Shown one piece after another: positions 1 to 8,509 of a stretch of DNA of 58,141 bases. The position numbers and the translations under genes were made by a program. Source of the stretch: Bifidobacteriaceae bacterium (GTDB lineage: Bacteria > Actinomycetota > Actinomycetes > Actinomycetales > Bifidobacteriaceae); NCBI GenBank assembly GCA_022650895.1, contig JALCQC010000013.1:1-58141 (forward strand). The letters run 5' to 3'. Within the stretch, counting starts at the first letter, position 1. Every line of letters begins with the position of its first letter. Below the pieces are notes generated by a model. The model saw only the letters and a program-made list of their open reading frames with translations. It did no database searches and was not told the DNA's origin.

Positions 1-644
1 AGAACGATTCCCAGGCCGTTACGGGCCCCGAGATATTCCGCTGTGGCGGCAGTCGCGAAGACATAGGTCGCCGCGATCTTCATTCCTCCGAGAATATGGT
101 GCTCCGCCACCCGCAGTTTCACGTGAAACAGGGTCCACATCCGCCCCGCTCCGCACGTCAGCGCGACATCCGAGAAGTACTGCGGCACCGCGTTGAGGCC
201 GCGATACGTCTGCACGGCAATGGGGAAGGTGGAGAAGATGGCGACCATGACGATCTTGCCGAGAGGCTCGAATCCGAACCAGATGACGAAGAGGGGCGCC
301 ACCGTGATGAGCGGCAGTGTCTGTGCCATGGCGAGAAGCGGGTAGAACGCCGCCGAGAAAATCCGCGATAGGTGGAGCAAAATGCCGATGACAAGGCCTG
401 CGATCACCGAGATGAGGAATCCGACGAGACCTTCGTAGGCCGTGATGAGGGTTGCGTTCCACAGAACCTCTGCCGACTCCACGAAGGAGCGTGCAATTGC
501 GGAGGGCGCTGCCATGACGCGATCGGAGACATTTCCGAAGTCAACGGCGGCTTCCCACGCGATAAGCAGCACAACCAGGGTGGCGATGCCACAGGCATAC
601 CTCACCCACGCCGATTGTGCTGCCGATGCCCTGTGAGCTGTCAT
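1..644 (-). CDS. ABC transporter permease (SsuC/ThiX-like), 3' end cut by the window edge
   Basis: Inner-membrane permease of a substrate-binding-protein-dependent importer. Reading leftward from the ATG at 644, about 214 codons stay open to base 1 with no stop, so the C-terminus lies outside the window. A hydrophobic N-terminal helix is followed by several more membrane segments. The cytoplasmic coupling loop that touches the ATPase is recognisable near residues 160-190, with a GAGR/FHVKLR stretch. The ATG overlaps the stop of the upstream binding-protein gene as ATGA, so the two are probably translationally coupled. Substrate is inferred only from that neighbour (thiamine-precursor type). 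The ATPase gene is expected beyond the left edge. Confidence 0.85.
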   Translation of the reverse strand, partial: MTAHRASAAQSAWVRYACGIATLVVLLIAWEAAVDFGNVSDRVMAAPSAIARSFVESAEVLWNATLITAYEGLVGFLISVIAGLVIGILLHLSRIFSAAFYPLLAMAQTLPLITVAPLFVIWFGFEPLGKIVMVAIFSTFPIAVQTYRGLNAVPQYFSDVALTCGAGRMWTLFHVKLRVAEHHILGGMKIAATYVFATAATAEYLGARNGLGIV

Positions 645-1744
645 TTCTGCTCACTGTTGATGTAGGAGTTGGTGGCGAGGGTGGTTGCCGAAGGGGGCGA
701 TGCGGGATTTTTGCCGTCCTTCTTGTAGACGCCGTTCTTCCAGAGGAAATCCATGTATTCCTGTGCCTCATCGGTGTTCGTGACGCCTAGGCCGGCAAGG
801 TCGGCAGCCGTGGAGGCGTCGTCGGAGGCTGCTGCGATGGCGCTGGTGTCTCCCCAATAATCGCCTTTGGCGATCGTCTCCATGGAGGTGCGGGTGAGCG
901 TTGAATCGAGGTTGGCGTCCTTTGCCTGCTCCACCAGAATGTCAGCGGCCTTCTGGGGATGGGCGAGGGCGTAGGCATAGCCGCGAGCCGTGGCGTCGAT
1001 GAACTTCTGCAACGCCTCCTTGTGATTCTTCTCCCAGCTGGTGTTCACAGCGAAGCCAAGTTGATCGGGGTTACCGGGAACGCCCCAGTCGGATGCCACG
1101 AAGCAGTTGAGGGCAGGTCCTTCGAGCTTCGCTTCGACGCCTTCCCATGTTTCGTAGAAGCCCCCGAAGTCGCCCTTGCCGCTTGTCAGCGTCTGGAAGG
1201 TGGAGGTTCCCACTGTCGCCGTATCGAACTTTCCGGTTCCGCCGGCGGTCTTGATCATCTGCTGCAGGACGGCGGTCTGTTCCGCGGAGCCGAAGGTGAC
1301 GAAGGTCTTTCCGTCGAAGTCCTTTGGAGTTTTGATGTCGGTGCGGGACTTGAGGGCGCACCAGCGGGCCACCTGTTTCTGGGTGAGATCGAAGACGAAT
1401 TTCAGATGTGAGCCCTGTTCGTCGAAGGCGGCGACGTTGCTCAGCGTGGTGAAGCCGACGTTGGCGACGCCTGTCTCGACGGCAGTTTCGGCCCCGGATT
1501 GCGAGGTCGGCAGAATCGAGACGTTGATTCCCGCGTCTTTGTAATAGCCCAGTTTTTCGGCGGCGTAGACGCCGATGTGATTGGTGTTCGCCGTCCAATC
1601 GAGCATGAACGAAATGCTGTTCTGAGAGCTGTCGCCACTAGCGGAACCTGAACCAGTAGTGGAATCGCCGTCCGGAGAACCACAGGCCGTCAGTGAAACG
1701 GCTGCTGCAAGAGAGAGGAAAAGACTGAGCGTCTTTTTACCCAT
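641..1744 (-). CDS. ABC transporter substrate-binding lipoprotein, NMT1/ThiY family
   Basis: Extracytoplasmic binding lipoprotein of 367 residues. The start at 1744 gives a compact signal peptide ending in the lipobox LTAC, and an AAGG-type ribosome site lies just upstream; a longer frame to 1780 would bury the signal peptide. Mature residues about 40-75 carry the LDWTANTNHIGVY stretch typical of ThiY/NMT1 proteins, which bind hydroxymethylpyrimidine or related thiamine precursors. The permease gene follows with a 4-bp overlap. No TPP-riboswitch core could be found between this gene and gltX, so thiamine regulation is not supported by sequence. Family is solid; ligand is tentative, since NMT1-like proteins also bind other small ligands. 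Confidence 0.85.
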   Translation of the reverse strand: MGKKTLSLFLSLAAAVSLTACGSPDGDSTTGSGSASGDSSQNSISFMLDWTANTNHIGVYAAEKLGYYKDAGINVSILPTSQSGAETAVETGVANVGFTTLSNVAAFDEQGSHLKFVFDLTQKQVARWCALKSRTDIKTPKDFDGKTFVTFGSAEQTAVLQQMIKTAGGTGKFDTATVGTSTFQTLTSGKGDFGGFYETWEGVEAKLEGPALNCFVASDWGVPGNPDQLGFAVNTSWEKNHKEALQKFIDATARGYAYALAHPQKAADILVEQAKDANLDSTLTRTSMETIAKGDYWGDTSAIAAASDDASTAADLAGLGVTNTDEAQEYMDFLWKNGVYKKDGKNPASPPSATTLATNSYINSEQK

Positions 1745-1963
1745 TGTTTCGGTCACCTTACCTTCTGCGCGGGTGCGCATCGCTCAGACCGTGTGCCGGA
1801 GGCGGGAAGGTGAAAGAGCCCGCGCGGAACACTGGTCTGGAGGGCATGACTGTGCCCTTGTTTATTTACCAATGAGCGGCTGCTGCCCCAACCGCACGAA
1901 CTTTTCCAGTATACCGAGAGACCTAGCGGGTGCGCGTCCCCGCCAAGGGACAAAATAGAAAAC

Positions 1964-3481
1964 ATGACTGAAGAAAACAGCAAGCCTGAATTGCCTGAAA
2001 ACGTTCGTGTTCGTTTTTGTCCGTCACCAACCGGTACGCCGCACGTCGGCATGGTGCGTACCGCACTCTTCAACTGGGCGGCAGCGCGGCATACCCACGG
2101 AACTTTCGTTTTCCGCATCGAAGATACCGACAATGCCCGTGATACCCAGGAGAGCCTGGATCAGATCATCGAAGCGTTGGAATGGCTTGGAATCACGTGG
2201 GATGAGGGCGTGAACGTCGGTGGGCCCGACGGTCCGTATTTCCAGTCGCAGCGAACCGACATCTACAAGGATGTCGCTCAGAAGCTGTTTGACGCCGGCT
2301 ATGCGTATGAGTCCTTCTCCACCTCCGACGAGATTGCGGAGCGCAACAAGGCCGCTGGACGCCCTGCCGCCTTTGGCTATGACGGCTACGATCGCACTCT
2401 CACCGACGAGCAGAAGGCCGCCTTCCGTGCAGAGGGCCGCAAACCCGCTCTGCGCATCAAGATGCCGGATGAGGACATTGCTTTCGACGATCTCATTCGC
2501 GGACGCATCGAATTCAAGGCGGGTTCGGTTCCGGATTACGTCATCGTGCGCCCGAACGGCGATCCTCTCTACACGCTCACCAATCCTGTGGACGACGCAC
2601 TCATGCGCATCAACGTCGTGCTGCGTGGCGAGGACCTCCTCAGCTCCACTCCGCGCCAGATTGTGATGTACGACTACCTCAAGAAGATCGGAGTCGCACA
2701 GGTCACCCCGTTGTTCGGCCACCTGCCCTACGTGATGGGACAGGGCAACAAGAAGCTGTCGAAGCGCGATCCCGAGTCCAATCTGTTCCTCCACCGCGAG
2801 CACGGCTTCATTCGCGAAGGCCTGCTGAACTACCTGGCGCTTCTGGGCTGGTCCATCGGTCCGGACCGCGATGTGTTCTCCATGGACGAGATGATCGAGA
2901 AGTTTGACGTTCGCGACGTGAAAGCGAATCCTGCACACTTCGACATCGACAAGGCCACCGCCATCAATGCTGAGCACATCCGCATGCTGACGGAGGACGA
3001 CTTCCTGCGCCGTTCCGTTCCGTATCTGTTCAAAGACGGTGTGGTGTCTGCGGACAATTGGGACGCTCTGACCGGCCATGAGCGCGAGGTACTCACCGCC
3101 GCGGCACCGCTGGTTCAGCCACGCGTGCGTCTGCTGGGAGAGGTTTCCGGCATGGTGGCAAGCCTGCTCAGCGACGACGAGTACATCGCCCCGGCTCCCG
3201 ATGCCCGCAAGCAGCTTAAGGCTTCCGCCGATGAGGTTCTGACGCTCGCCATCTCCACTTTGAGCGAAGTTCCCGAAGAGGAATGGAAGACCGATCATCT
3301 TCATGAGCTCCTGACCACCGCGCTGGTGGAGGAGGGCGGATACAAGCCGCGCCTTGCTTTCGGACCGGTGCGTGTCGCAGTCTCGGGTCGGCGTGTTTCC
3401 CCGCCATTGTTTGAGTCTCTCCAGATTATCGGCAAAGATGTGACACTCGCACGACTCACGAATTTGCAAAAAAACCTCTGA
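1964..3481 (+). CDS. gltX: Glutamate--tRNA ligase
   Basis: Cytoplasmic class I aminoacyl-tRNA synthetase charging tRNA-Glu (505 residues, normal length). The HIGH motif appears as HVGM at residues 27-30 within a [12 protein letters not shown] stretch, and the KMSKS loop as KLSKR at residues 264-268. The C-terminal anticodon-binding half is complete. The ATG at 1964 has no good ribosome site but is preceded by a CAAAAT box seven bases upstream, so a leaderless transcript is possible. A tRNA-Glu gene starts about 50 bases after the stop, placing enzyme and substrate side by side. Whether it also mischarges tRNA-Gln (with GatCAB) cannot be judged here. Confidence 0.97.
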   Translation: MTEENSKPELPENVRVRFCPSPTGTPHVGMVRTALFNWAAARHTHGTFVFRIEDTDNARDTQESLDQIIEALEWLGITWDEGVNVGGPDGPYFQSQRTDIYKDVAQKLFDAGYAYESFSTSDEIAERNKAAGRPAAFGYDGYDRTLTDEQKAAFRAEGRKPALRIKMPDEDIAFDDLIRGRIEFKAGSVPDYVIVRPNGDPLYTLTNPVDDALMRINVVLRGEDLLSSTPRQIVMYDYLKKIGVAQVTPLFGHLPYVMGQGNKKLSKRDPESNLFLHREHGFIREGLLNYLALLGWSIGPDRDVFSMDEMIEKFDVRDVKANPAHFDIDKATAINAEHIRMLTEDDFLRRSVPYLFKDGVVSADNWDALTGHEREVLTAAAPLVQPRVRLLGEVSGMVASLLSDDEYIAPAPDARKQLKASADEVLTLAISTLSEVPEEEWKTDHLHELLTTALVEEGGYKPRLAFGPVRVAVSGRRVSPPLFESLQIIGKDVTLARLTNLQKNL

Positions 3482-3531
3482 GCCTGTATATTTTTAATCC
3501 GCTGCGCTATTTGCGTGGCGGATAAGTAAAA

Positions 3532-3604
3532 GCCCCCGTAGTCTAGCGGTCTAGGACATCGCCCTCTCACGGCGCAAACACCGGTTCAAATCCGGTCGGG
3601 GGTA
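3532..3604 (+). tRNA. tRNA-Glu (CTC anticodon)
   Basis: The 73-nt cloverleaf has a 7-bp acceptor stem (GCCCCCG with CGGGGGT), a TTCAAATC T-loop and the anticodon loop CTCTCAC, giving anticodon CTC. The outermost anticodon-stem pair looks mismatched (T/C). The discriminator is A, and CCA is not encoded. Confidence 0.95.
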
Positions 3605-3664
3605 CGAGGTTGCGGCATTCGTGCGAAAGTCTTATACTCTCTGTTCGGATGTTACAAATCCCAT

Positions 3665-3739
3665 TGGGGTATGGTGTAATTGGCAACACAGCGGTTTCTG
3701 GTACCGCCATTCTTGGTTCGAGTCCAGGTACCCCAGCCA
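3665..3739 (+). tRNA. tRNA-Gln (CTG anticodon)
   Basis: The 75-nt cloverleaf has acceptor TGGGGTA/TACCCCA, anticodon stem GCGGT/ACCGC around loop TTCTGGT (anticodon CTG), and a TTCGAGTC T-loop. Discriminator G and an encoded CCA are present at 3736-3739, unlike the tRNA-Glu 60 bases upstream. Confidence 0.95.
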
Positions 3740-3745
3740 ATGAAG

Positions 3746-3771
3746 ACCGTTGCGAGAGCAGCGGTTTTTTT
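3746..3771 (+). terminator. Rho-independent terminator after the tRNA pair
   Basis: An 8-bp stem (ACCGTTGC with GCAGCGGT, one G-T wobble) closes a GAGA tetraloop and runs into seven T residues. It ends the tRNA-Glu/tRNA-Gln transcript and separates it from the mevalonate operon. Confidence 0.88.
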
Positions 3772-3861
3772 ATATCGGAATACCTTATTCTTCCAACCTT
3801 CGGATGATTGCACGAAAAGCCTATACGTGGTCTTTCGGAAAAAATAACCACCTTTGTCTTT

Positions 3862-3898
3862 CTTCCTTGCCTCTATCAGTGGAAAATATGCAAGGAAG
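3862..3898 (+). promoter_or_regulatory. 9-bp inverted repeat upstream of the mevalonate operon
   Basis: Perfect arms CTTCCTTGC (3862-3870) and GCAAGGAAG (3890-3898) are separated by 19 bases. The dyad sits about 40-75 bases before the mevalonate kinase start in an otherwise plain 165-base intergenic stretch. It could be a repressor operator or a leader hairpin; nothing else in the sequence decides between these. Confidence 0.4.
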
Positions 3899-3936
3899 TT
3901 TGTCTGTCGATAGGCGTCGACGTTGATAGTTTGAAC

Positions 3937-4872
3937 ATGGATGCGGAGGACTCAGTGCAGGCGGAATTCATTTCACATGGCAAGACCATTTTGATGGGTG
4001 AACACTCGGTGGTCTACGGATACAACGCGCTTTGCCTACCGGTAAAGGGACTCACCCTCACCACAGCGGTGACACCGTCGGATAACGGCGAGGGCCCCAA
4101 CCTCTACACCACTCATTATCACGGCCTCTTCGCCGAGGCGCCGGAAGAGTACGCCGGACTGCATTCATTGGTGCAGGGGCTGATCCTCGATCAGAACCTT
4201 CCCTCCAAGGTGTCCCTCACCTATACCGGGGAGATTCCGATGGAGCGTGGTCTCGGCTCCTCCGCCGCCGTCGCCATCGGCACGGTTCGTGCCATCAATG
4301 CTTATTACCACCTCGGCATGGAGGAGAAGGACATTGTCGAATGGGCCAACCATGCGGAAGACATCACGCATGGGGGCGCCTCCGGTCTCGACGTGGCAAC
4401 GGTGAAAAGCGATCATCTCGTCTCTTTCAACAAAACGGACGGCCCTCAGGAGATCACCAGCCAGCTGGGCGCCTATTTGGTCATCAGCGATTCCGGCGAG
4501 CTCGGCAGCACCAAGGAGGCAGTGAGTCAGGTGCGCGAACAGGTGGCGAGCAGCGACGAGAAGAAGTCGAATCTCGACGCATTGGGAGACCTCGCCAACA
4601 ACGCCATCGAGGCATGGAACTCCAGTAACGTGAATCAGTTCGGTTCTCTTTTCAACAAGGCACAGGAGATTCTCTCCAGCTTCTCGCTGTCCACCCGCGC
4701 CATCGACCGCATCAACCGTACGGCCTTGGAGAACGGTGCCATCGGGAGCAAGCTGAGCGGCTCTGGCTTGGGGGGAGTGGTGATCTCGCTCGTCCGCGAT
4801 TCCAACGCTGCCCGGAATCTGCGCGAAAAGCTTCTCGGCGTGGCTCGGGATGTGTGGATTGAGGCCATTTGA
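3937..4872 (+). CDS. mvk: Mevalonate kinase
   Basis: GHMP-family kinase phosphorylating mevalonate, first step of the lower mevalonate pathway (about 311 residues). Near the N-terminus is HGKTILMGEHSVVYG, the usual mevalonate kinase opening. The ATP-binding GHMP motif ERGLGSSAAVAIG follows at about residues 100-112, and a C-terminal KLSGSGLGGVVI motif is present. Two starts are possible: ATG 3937, six bases after a GATAGT box (leaderless type), or GTG 3955, five bases after GGAGG. Either leaves the catalytic domain intact. The stop overlaps the decarboxylase start (TGATG), so the genes are coupled. Confidence 0.93.
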   Translation: MDAEDSVQAEFISHGKTILMGEHSVVYGYNALCLPVKGLTLTTAVTPSDNGEGPNLYTTHYHGLFAEAPEEYAGLHSLVQGLILDQNLPSKVSLTYTGEIPMERGLGSSAAVAIGTVRAINAYYHLGMEEKDIVEWANHAEDITHGGASGLDVATVKSDHLVSFNKTDGPQEITSQLGAYLVISDSGELGSTKEAVSQVREQVASSDEKKSNLDALGDLANNAIEAWNSSNVNQFGSLFNKAQEILSSFSLSTRAIDRINRTALENGAIGSKLSGSGLGGVVISLVRDSNAARNLREKLLGVARDVWIEAI

Positions 4873-5849
4873 TGGCTTCCGCCGCAACTGCACGCGCCCA
4901 CACCAACATCGCACTCGTCAAATACTGGGGCAAGAAGGATGCCGAACTTCGGCTTCCCTTCACCTCCAGCATCTCGATGACGCTGGATCGGTTCTACGCG
5001 CAGACGACCTTCGAAGTGTTGCCGGCTTCCGGCGAATCTGAATTCATTCTTGATGGTGCCGTGGTGCGCCCGGCGGCGGCTGAGCGCGTCATGAAATACG
5101 TGAAGTTGCTCCAGCGACGGTTCTCCGTTTCAGGTAACTTTCGCATCGTATCGGAAAATCATGTTCCCATGAGCGCGGGGCTCGCCAGCTCCTCCTCGGC
5201 ATTCAGTGCCCTCGCTGCGGCCTTCGCAAAGGCCTATGAGCTGGAGGTGTCACGTGAGGAACTGTCCCGCATGGCGCGTTTGGGCTCCGGGTCCGCCTGC
5301 CGGTCGGTGTTCGGCGGATTCGTCAAATGGGAAAAAGGAACCGATGACGCATCGTCCATCGCGATTCCGCTCGTCGAAGCCCCCACCATAGACCTCACTC
5401 TTCTCGCCGTGGAAATCAACACCAAACAGAAGCTGGTGCCGTCAACGGTGGGAATGCGCCGCGTTGTGGAAACCTCACCGTATTACCCCACGTGGGTGGA
5501 GGACACTGAACGGGCGTGCACACTCATGGAAGAGGCCATCCGCGCCGAGGATTTCACGCGCATCGGGCAGATCGCCCAGCAGTCGGCGCTCGACATGCAT
5601 GCCTTGAATCTCACAGCCCGTCCTGGCTTCACCTACTTCCAACCCGAAACGCTCCTTGCCATCTCAACGGTGGAACAGCTCAACGCAGCGGGCGTGGAAT
5701 GCTACTTCACCATCGACGCCGGTCCCAACATCAAGGTGCTGACGAGAGCGGGAAATGTGGAAGAAATCGTTTCCCGATTCAAACAGGTGCTGCCTGAAGT
5801 TACGATTGCAGCGTCTTCTTTCGGCCCAGGGGTCGAGTTCCTAAGGTAA
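4872..5849 (+). CDS. mvaD: Diphosphomevalonate decarboxylase
   Basis: GHMP-superfamily enzyme converting mevalonate diphosphate to isopentenyl diphosphate with ATP (325 residues, usual length). Diagnostic stretches are NIALVKYWGKKD near residues 13-24, MSAGLASSSSAFSALAAA near residues 100-117, and GSGSACRSVFGGFVKW near residues 137-152. The ATG at 4872 shares one base with the stop of mevalonate kinase, which argues for reinitiation. Phosphomevalonate kinase begins 17 bases after the stop. Together the three enzymes carry mevalonate to IPP. Confidence 0.95.
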   Translation: MASAATARAHTNIALVKYWGKKDAELRLPFTSSISMTLDRFYAQTTFEVLPASGESEFILDGAVVRPAAAERVMKYVKLLQRRFSVSGNFRIVSENHVPMSAGLASSSSAFSALAAAFAKAYELEVSREELSRMARLGSGSACRSVFGGFVKWEKGTDDASSIAIPLVEAPTIDLTLLAVEINTKQKLVPSTVGMRRVVETSPYYPTWVEDTERACTLMEEAIRAEDFTRIGQIAQQSALDMHALNLTARPGFTYFQPETLLAISTVEQLNAAGVECYFTIDAGPNIKVLTRAGNVEEIVSRFKQVLPEVTIAASSFGPGVEFLR

Positions 5850-5866
5850 GAGAGCAAGGATTAAGC

Positions 5867-6937
5867 GTGATTACTGAGCAGGCGCCTGGAAAGCTGTATA
5901 TTGCCGGAGAGTATGCCGTCGTCGAGAAAACCAACCCCGCAGTGGTGGTGGCAATTGATGAGTTCGTGCGTGTGCGCGTCCAGGAGAGCGATACCACCGG
6001 CATCATCCACTCCAAGCAATACGCGCAGGACTCCGTTCATTGGACTCGTAAGGGCAATCAGCTCGTGGTGGACAATCGCGACAACCCCTTCCACTACATT
6101 CTCTCGGCCATTGACTTCACGGAACGCTATGTCTCCGAAAACGGCGGCAAACTGAAGGTCTACAACCTCATCGTTAACAGTGAGCTGGATTCCGCAGATG
6201 GTAAGAAGTACGGTCTGGGATCTTCCGCCGCGGTGACGGTGGCGACAGTCAAGGCCCTCCTACGTTTCTACGGATTCGACCTTGTGAAGGATGTGGTCTT
6301 TAAGCTGGCGGCCATTGCGCACCTCACCGTCCAGGGCAACGGCTCGTTGGGAGATGTTGCGGCCAGCGTCTACGGAGGTTGGCTCGCTTACTGTTCCTTC
6401 GATCGCGATTGGTTGCGCTCGCAGCTGGAGGTGTCGCGGCTGACGGATTTGGTGAATGCCGAGTGGCCGGGGCTGAAGATTCAATCGTTGGAGCCCGTCG
6501 AGGGACTCGAATTGGTGATCGGCTGGACTCAGAAGCCCGCCTCCACCTCGCAGCTGGTGGAGAAGACGGATGAGGAGAAAGTCGATAATCAGGCGCTGTA
6601 CGACCGGTTCGTTGCCGATTCACGCGCCTGTGTGGAACAGATCATCCACGGTTTTGAGACGAAGAATATCGAACTCATCATGTGTCAGATTCGTCATAAT
6701 CGCGAACTGTTGAAGCAGCTGAGCAAGTTCAGCACCGTCCCCATTGAGATTCCACGCCTCACCAGCCTCATCGACATCGCCGAAAAATATCACGGTGCTG
6801 CAAAGACCTCAGGAGCGGGCAACGGCGACTGTGGCATCGTTCTCGCCAACGAAGCGACCGATGTCGCTGCCATGAAGGCCGAATGGCGGGAGAATGGCAT
6901 TCTGCCGCTCGATCTTCACGTCCATCAGGTTGACTGA
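5867..6937 (+). CDS. mvaK2: Phosphomevalonate kinase
   Basis: GHMP kinase converting 5-phosphomevalonate to the diphosphate (356 residues). The N-terminus APGKLYIAGEYAVVE and the YGLGSSAAVTVATVKALL motif (about residues 107-121) are those of the bacterial phosphomevalonate kinase family. A C-terminal AKTSGAGNGDCGIVL motif is also present. It begins with GTG at 5867, with AAGGA six bases upstream. Gene order mvk-mvaD-mvaK2-fni is the same as in the known Streptomyces mevalonate cluster, where a single promoter serves all. The spacing here also suggests one transcript. Confidence 0.93.
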   Translation: MITEQAPGKLYIAGEYAVVEKTNPAVVVAIDEFVRVRVQESDTTGIIHSKQYAQDSVHWTRKGNQLVVDNRDNPFHYILSAIDFTERYVSENGGKLKVYNLIVNSELDSADGKKYGLGSSAAVTVATVKALLRFYGFDLVKDVVFKLAAIAHLTVQGNGSLGDVAASVYGGWLAYCSFDRDWLRSQLEVSRLTDLVNAEWPGLKIQSLEPVEGLELVIGWTQKPASTSQLVEKTDEEKVDNQALYDRFVADSRACVEQIIHGFETKNIELIMCQIRHNRELLKQLSKFSTVPIEIPRLTSLIDIAEKYHGAAKTSGAGNGDCGIVLANEATDVAAMKAEWRENGILPLDLHVHQVD

Positions 6938-6976
6938 TGGCGCAGACTCCTCGGGTTGCATCAGAGAAAGGCTCCC

Positions 6977-8107
6977 ATGTCTGAAACGATCAGCCGTTCC
7001 GCTCGCCGGAAGAATGACCATCTGGCGTTGGCACACGCGTTCTACCAGGAGGGCGCGGCAAATGACTTCGATCGTCTCCATCTCCTACGCCCTACACTTC
7101 CCGAGACCTCCGTCCTGCCGGACGTGCTGCAGACGCAGTTTTTTGGTGTGTCCGTAGAGGCGCCGTTCTTCATCAACGCCATGACGGGTGGGTCGCAGAA
7201 GGCGGCGGAGGTCAATCGCGGACTTGCTCGAGTTGCCAAGCAGCAGGGCATCGCCATGGCACTTGGTTCCGCCAACATCGTGGAACGTGAGCCGGAAGCG
7301 CTGGCAAGTTTTGCTGTCGCACGCGAGGAGAATCCGGACGGCGCTCTGCTGGTCAATGTTAATCCGGCGACTTCTCTCGACACCATTCAGCTCCTCATCG
7401 AGGAATTGCAGCCTGCGGCGTTGCAAATACACGTCAACGCGGTGCAGGAAGCCGTCATGCCAGAGGGCGACAGGGACTTTCACTGGCTCGGAAGAATCAT
7501 GGCGATTCGGCAGGCGGTAGACCTTCCTGTCATCGTGAAGGAAGTGGGTTTTGGCTTCGATGAGGCCTCTCTCGAGAAACTTTTCGCCAGTGGCATCATG
7601 ACAGTGGACGTGGCTGGAAGCGGTGGCACCGATTTTGTGCAGATCGAGAATTCTCGGCGTCCACATCATGACTTCGAATATCTGAGGGGACTGGGGCTTT
7701 CCACCGTTCAATCTCTGCTTAACGCGGGCCGTGTTCTCGAACGTCGTGCTCTTCACGAAGAGTGGGATGATTCCGCGTCCGCCGAGGAAACGGGGGATGA
7801 AAGGAGAGATCTAGGTTCGTCGCACCAGGATTCCGTCACCATCATCGCGTCAGGCGGTGTGCGCAACCCGTTCGACGTCCTGAAGTCTGTGGCGTTGGGG
7901 GCTCGTTTTGTTGGCATCAGCAACGGTTTCCTCCAGACGTGGCGCGACCATGGCGAAGAGGGGCTGAACGAAAAGATCGCTGTGTGGAAAACGCAGCTCG
8001 CCGAGCTCATTGCCCTATTTGGTACGGATTCATTGGAGTCGGCCGCTCGGATTCCTTACTATCTGGATCCCGAATTGGAAAGCTATCTGCGTCAGACTGC
8101 CCGCTGA
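6977..8107 (+). CDS. fni: Isopentenyl-diphosphate delta-isomerase, type 2 (FMN-dependent)
   Basis: FMN- and NADPH-dependent enzyme interconverting IPP and DMAPP, completing the operon (376 residues). Family motifs visible are NAMTGGS, MALGSANI, QIHVNAVQE, PVIVKEVGFG, VDVAGSGGTDF and the phosphate-binding IASGGVRNPFD near the C-terminus. ATG 6977 is chosen because AGAAAGG lies six bases upstream; a TTG at 6956 is less likely. The protein is somewhat long for the family: a charged, low-complexity loop at about residues 255-285 (rich in D, E, S) interrupts the barrel just before IASGG, probably a surface insertion. Confidence 0.95.
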   Translation: MSETISRSARRKNDHLALAHAFYQEGAANDFDRLHLLRPTLPETSVLPDVLQTQFFGVSVEAPFFINAMTGGSQKAAEVNRGLARVAKQQGIAMALGSANIVEREPEALASFAVAREENPDGALLVNVNPATSLDTIQLLIEELQPAALQIHVNAVQEAVMPEGDRDFHWLGRIMAIRQAVDLPVIVKEVGFGFDEASLEKLFASGIMTVDVAGSGGTDFVQIENSRRPHHDFEYLRGLGLSTVQSLLNAGRVLERRALHEEWDDSASAEETGDERRDLGSSHQDSVTIIASGGVRNPFDVLKSVALGARFVGISNGFLQTWRDHGEEGLNEKIAVWKTQLAELIALFGTDSLESAARIPYYLDPELESYLRQTAR

Positions 8108-8133
8108 CGGTCGGTGCTGGGTAATCTGAACCT

Positions 8134-8463
8134 ATGGGATTCCTATCGAAGATCAAAGACGCTTTCGCGCAGTCGGCGCAGGCACAGTTTTTGGGTGGCA
8201 ACGGAGCGCTCATCGTTCTGCATTCGGAGTTCATTGAGAAAAAGACTGCGGATAATACCGAGAGTTTTGACCTCGACGGAGTGACGGCCGCGCTCAGTGT
8301 GGCAGGCGACACGCTCACTGTGGCGTCGGAGACGTTCGAATGGTCCATTCCGGTTGGGGCTTCTCCTGCGCAGGCAAATGCCGCGGCGCTGTTTGTGAAT
8401 CAGGTCAATACGGCAGCACAGGGCCCGCATTATTCAGTGGAGACTTTCGTTCACGGAAAATAG
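8134..8463 (+). CDS. Small protein of unknown function
   Basis: I do not recognise this 109-residue protein. It lacks a signal peptide and membrane segments. The first 20 residues could form an amphipathic helix (IKDAFAQSAQAQF). The rest alternates short beta-like stretches (ALIVLHSEFIEKK, GVTAALSVAGDTLTVASETFEWSIPVG) and ends with a helix and SVETFVHGK; a small beta-rich, PH-like fold is only a guess. The ATG is six bases after a TAATCT box with no ribosome site, so it may have its own leaderless transcript, although it lies only 26 bases after fni. Confidence 0.65.
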   Translation: MGFLSKIKDAFAQSAQAQFLGGNGALIVLHSEFIEKKTADNTESFDLDGVTAALSVAGDTLTVASETFEWSIPVGASPAQANAAALFVNQVNTAAQGPHYSVETFVHGK

Positions 8464-8509
8464 TTGCAGCACCCAGTAAATCACGATGTGGGTGTCGTAC
8501 CCTTGAAGC

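Noticed and set aside
1745-1963. Possible TPP riboswitch upstream of the ThiY-like gene
   Set aside because: A CTGAG and an ACCC stretch occur on the minus strand, but the conserved CTGAGA and the ACCTGAT/GGGTAAT core with paired arms is missing.
2024-3469. A 481-codon open frame antisense to gltX
   Set aside because: It has no family similarity or start signal. It is the usual antisense artefact of codon bias in GC-rich genes; gltX is certain.
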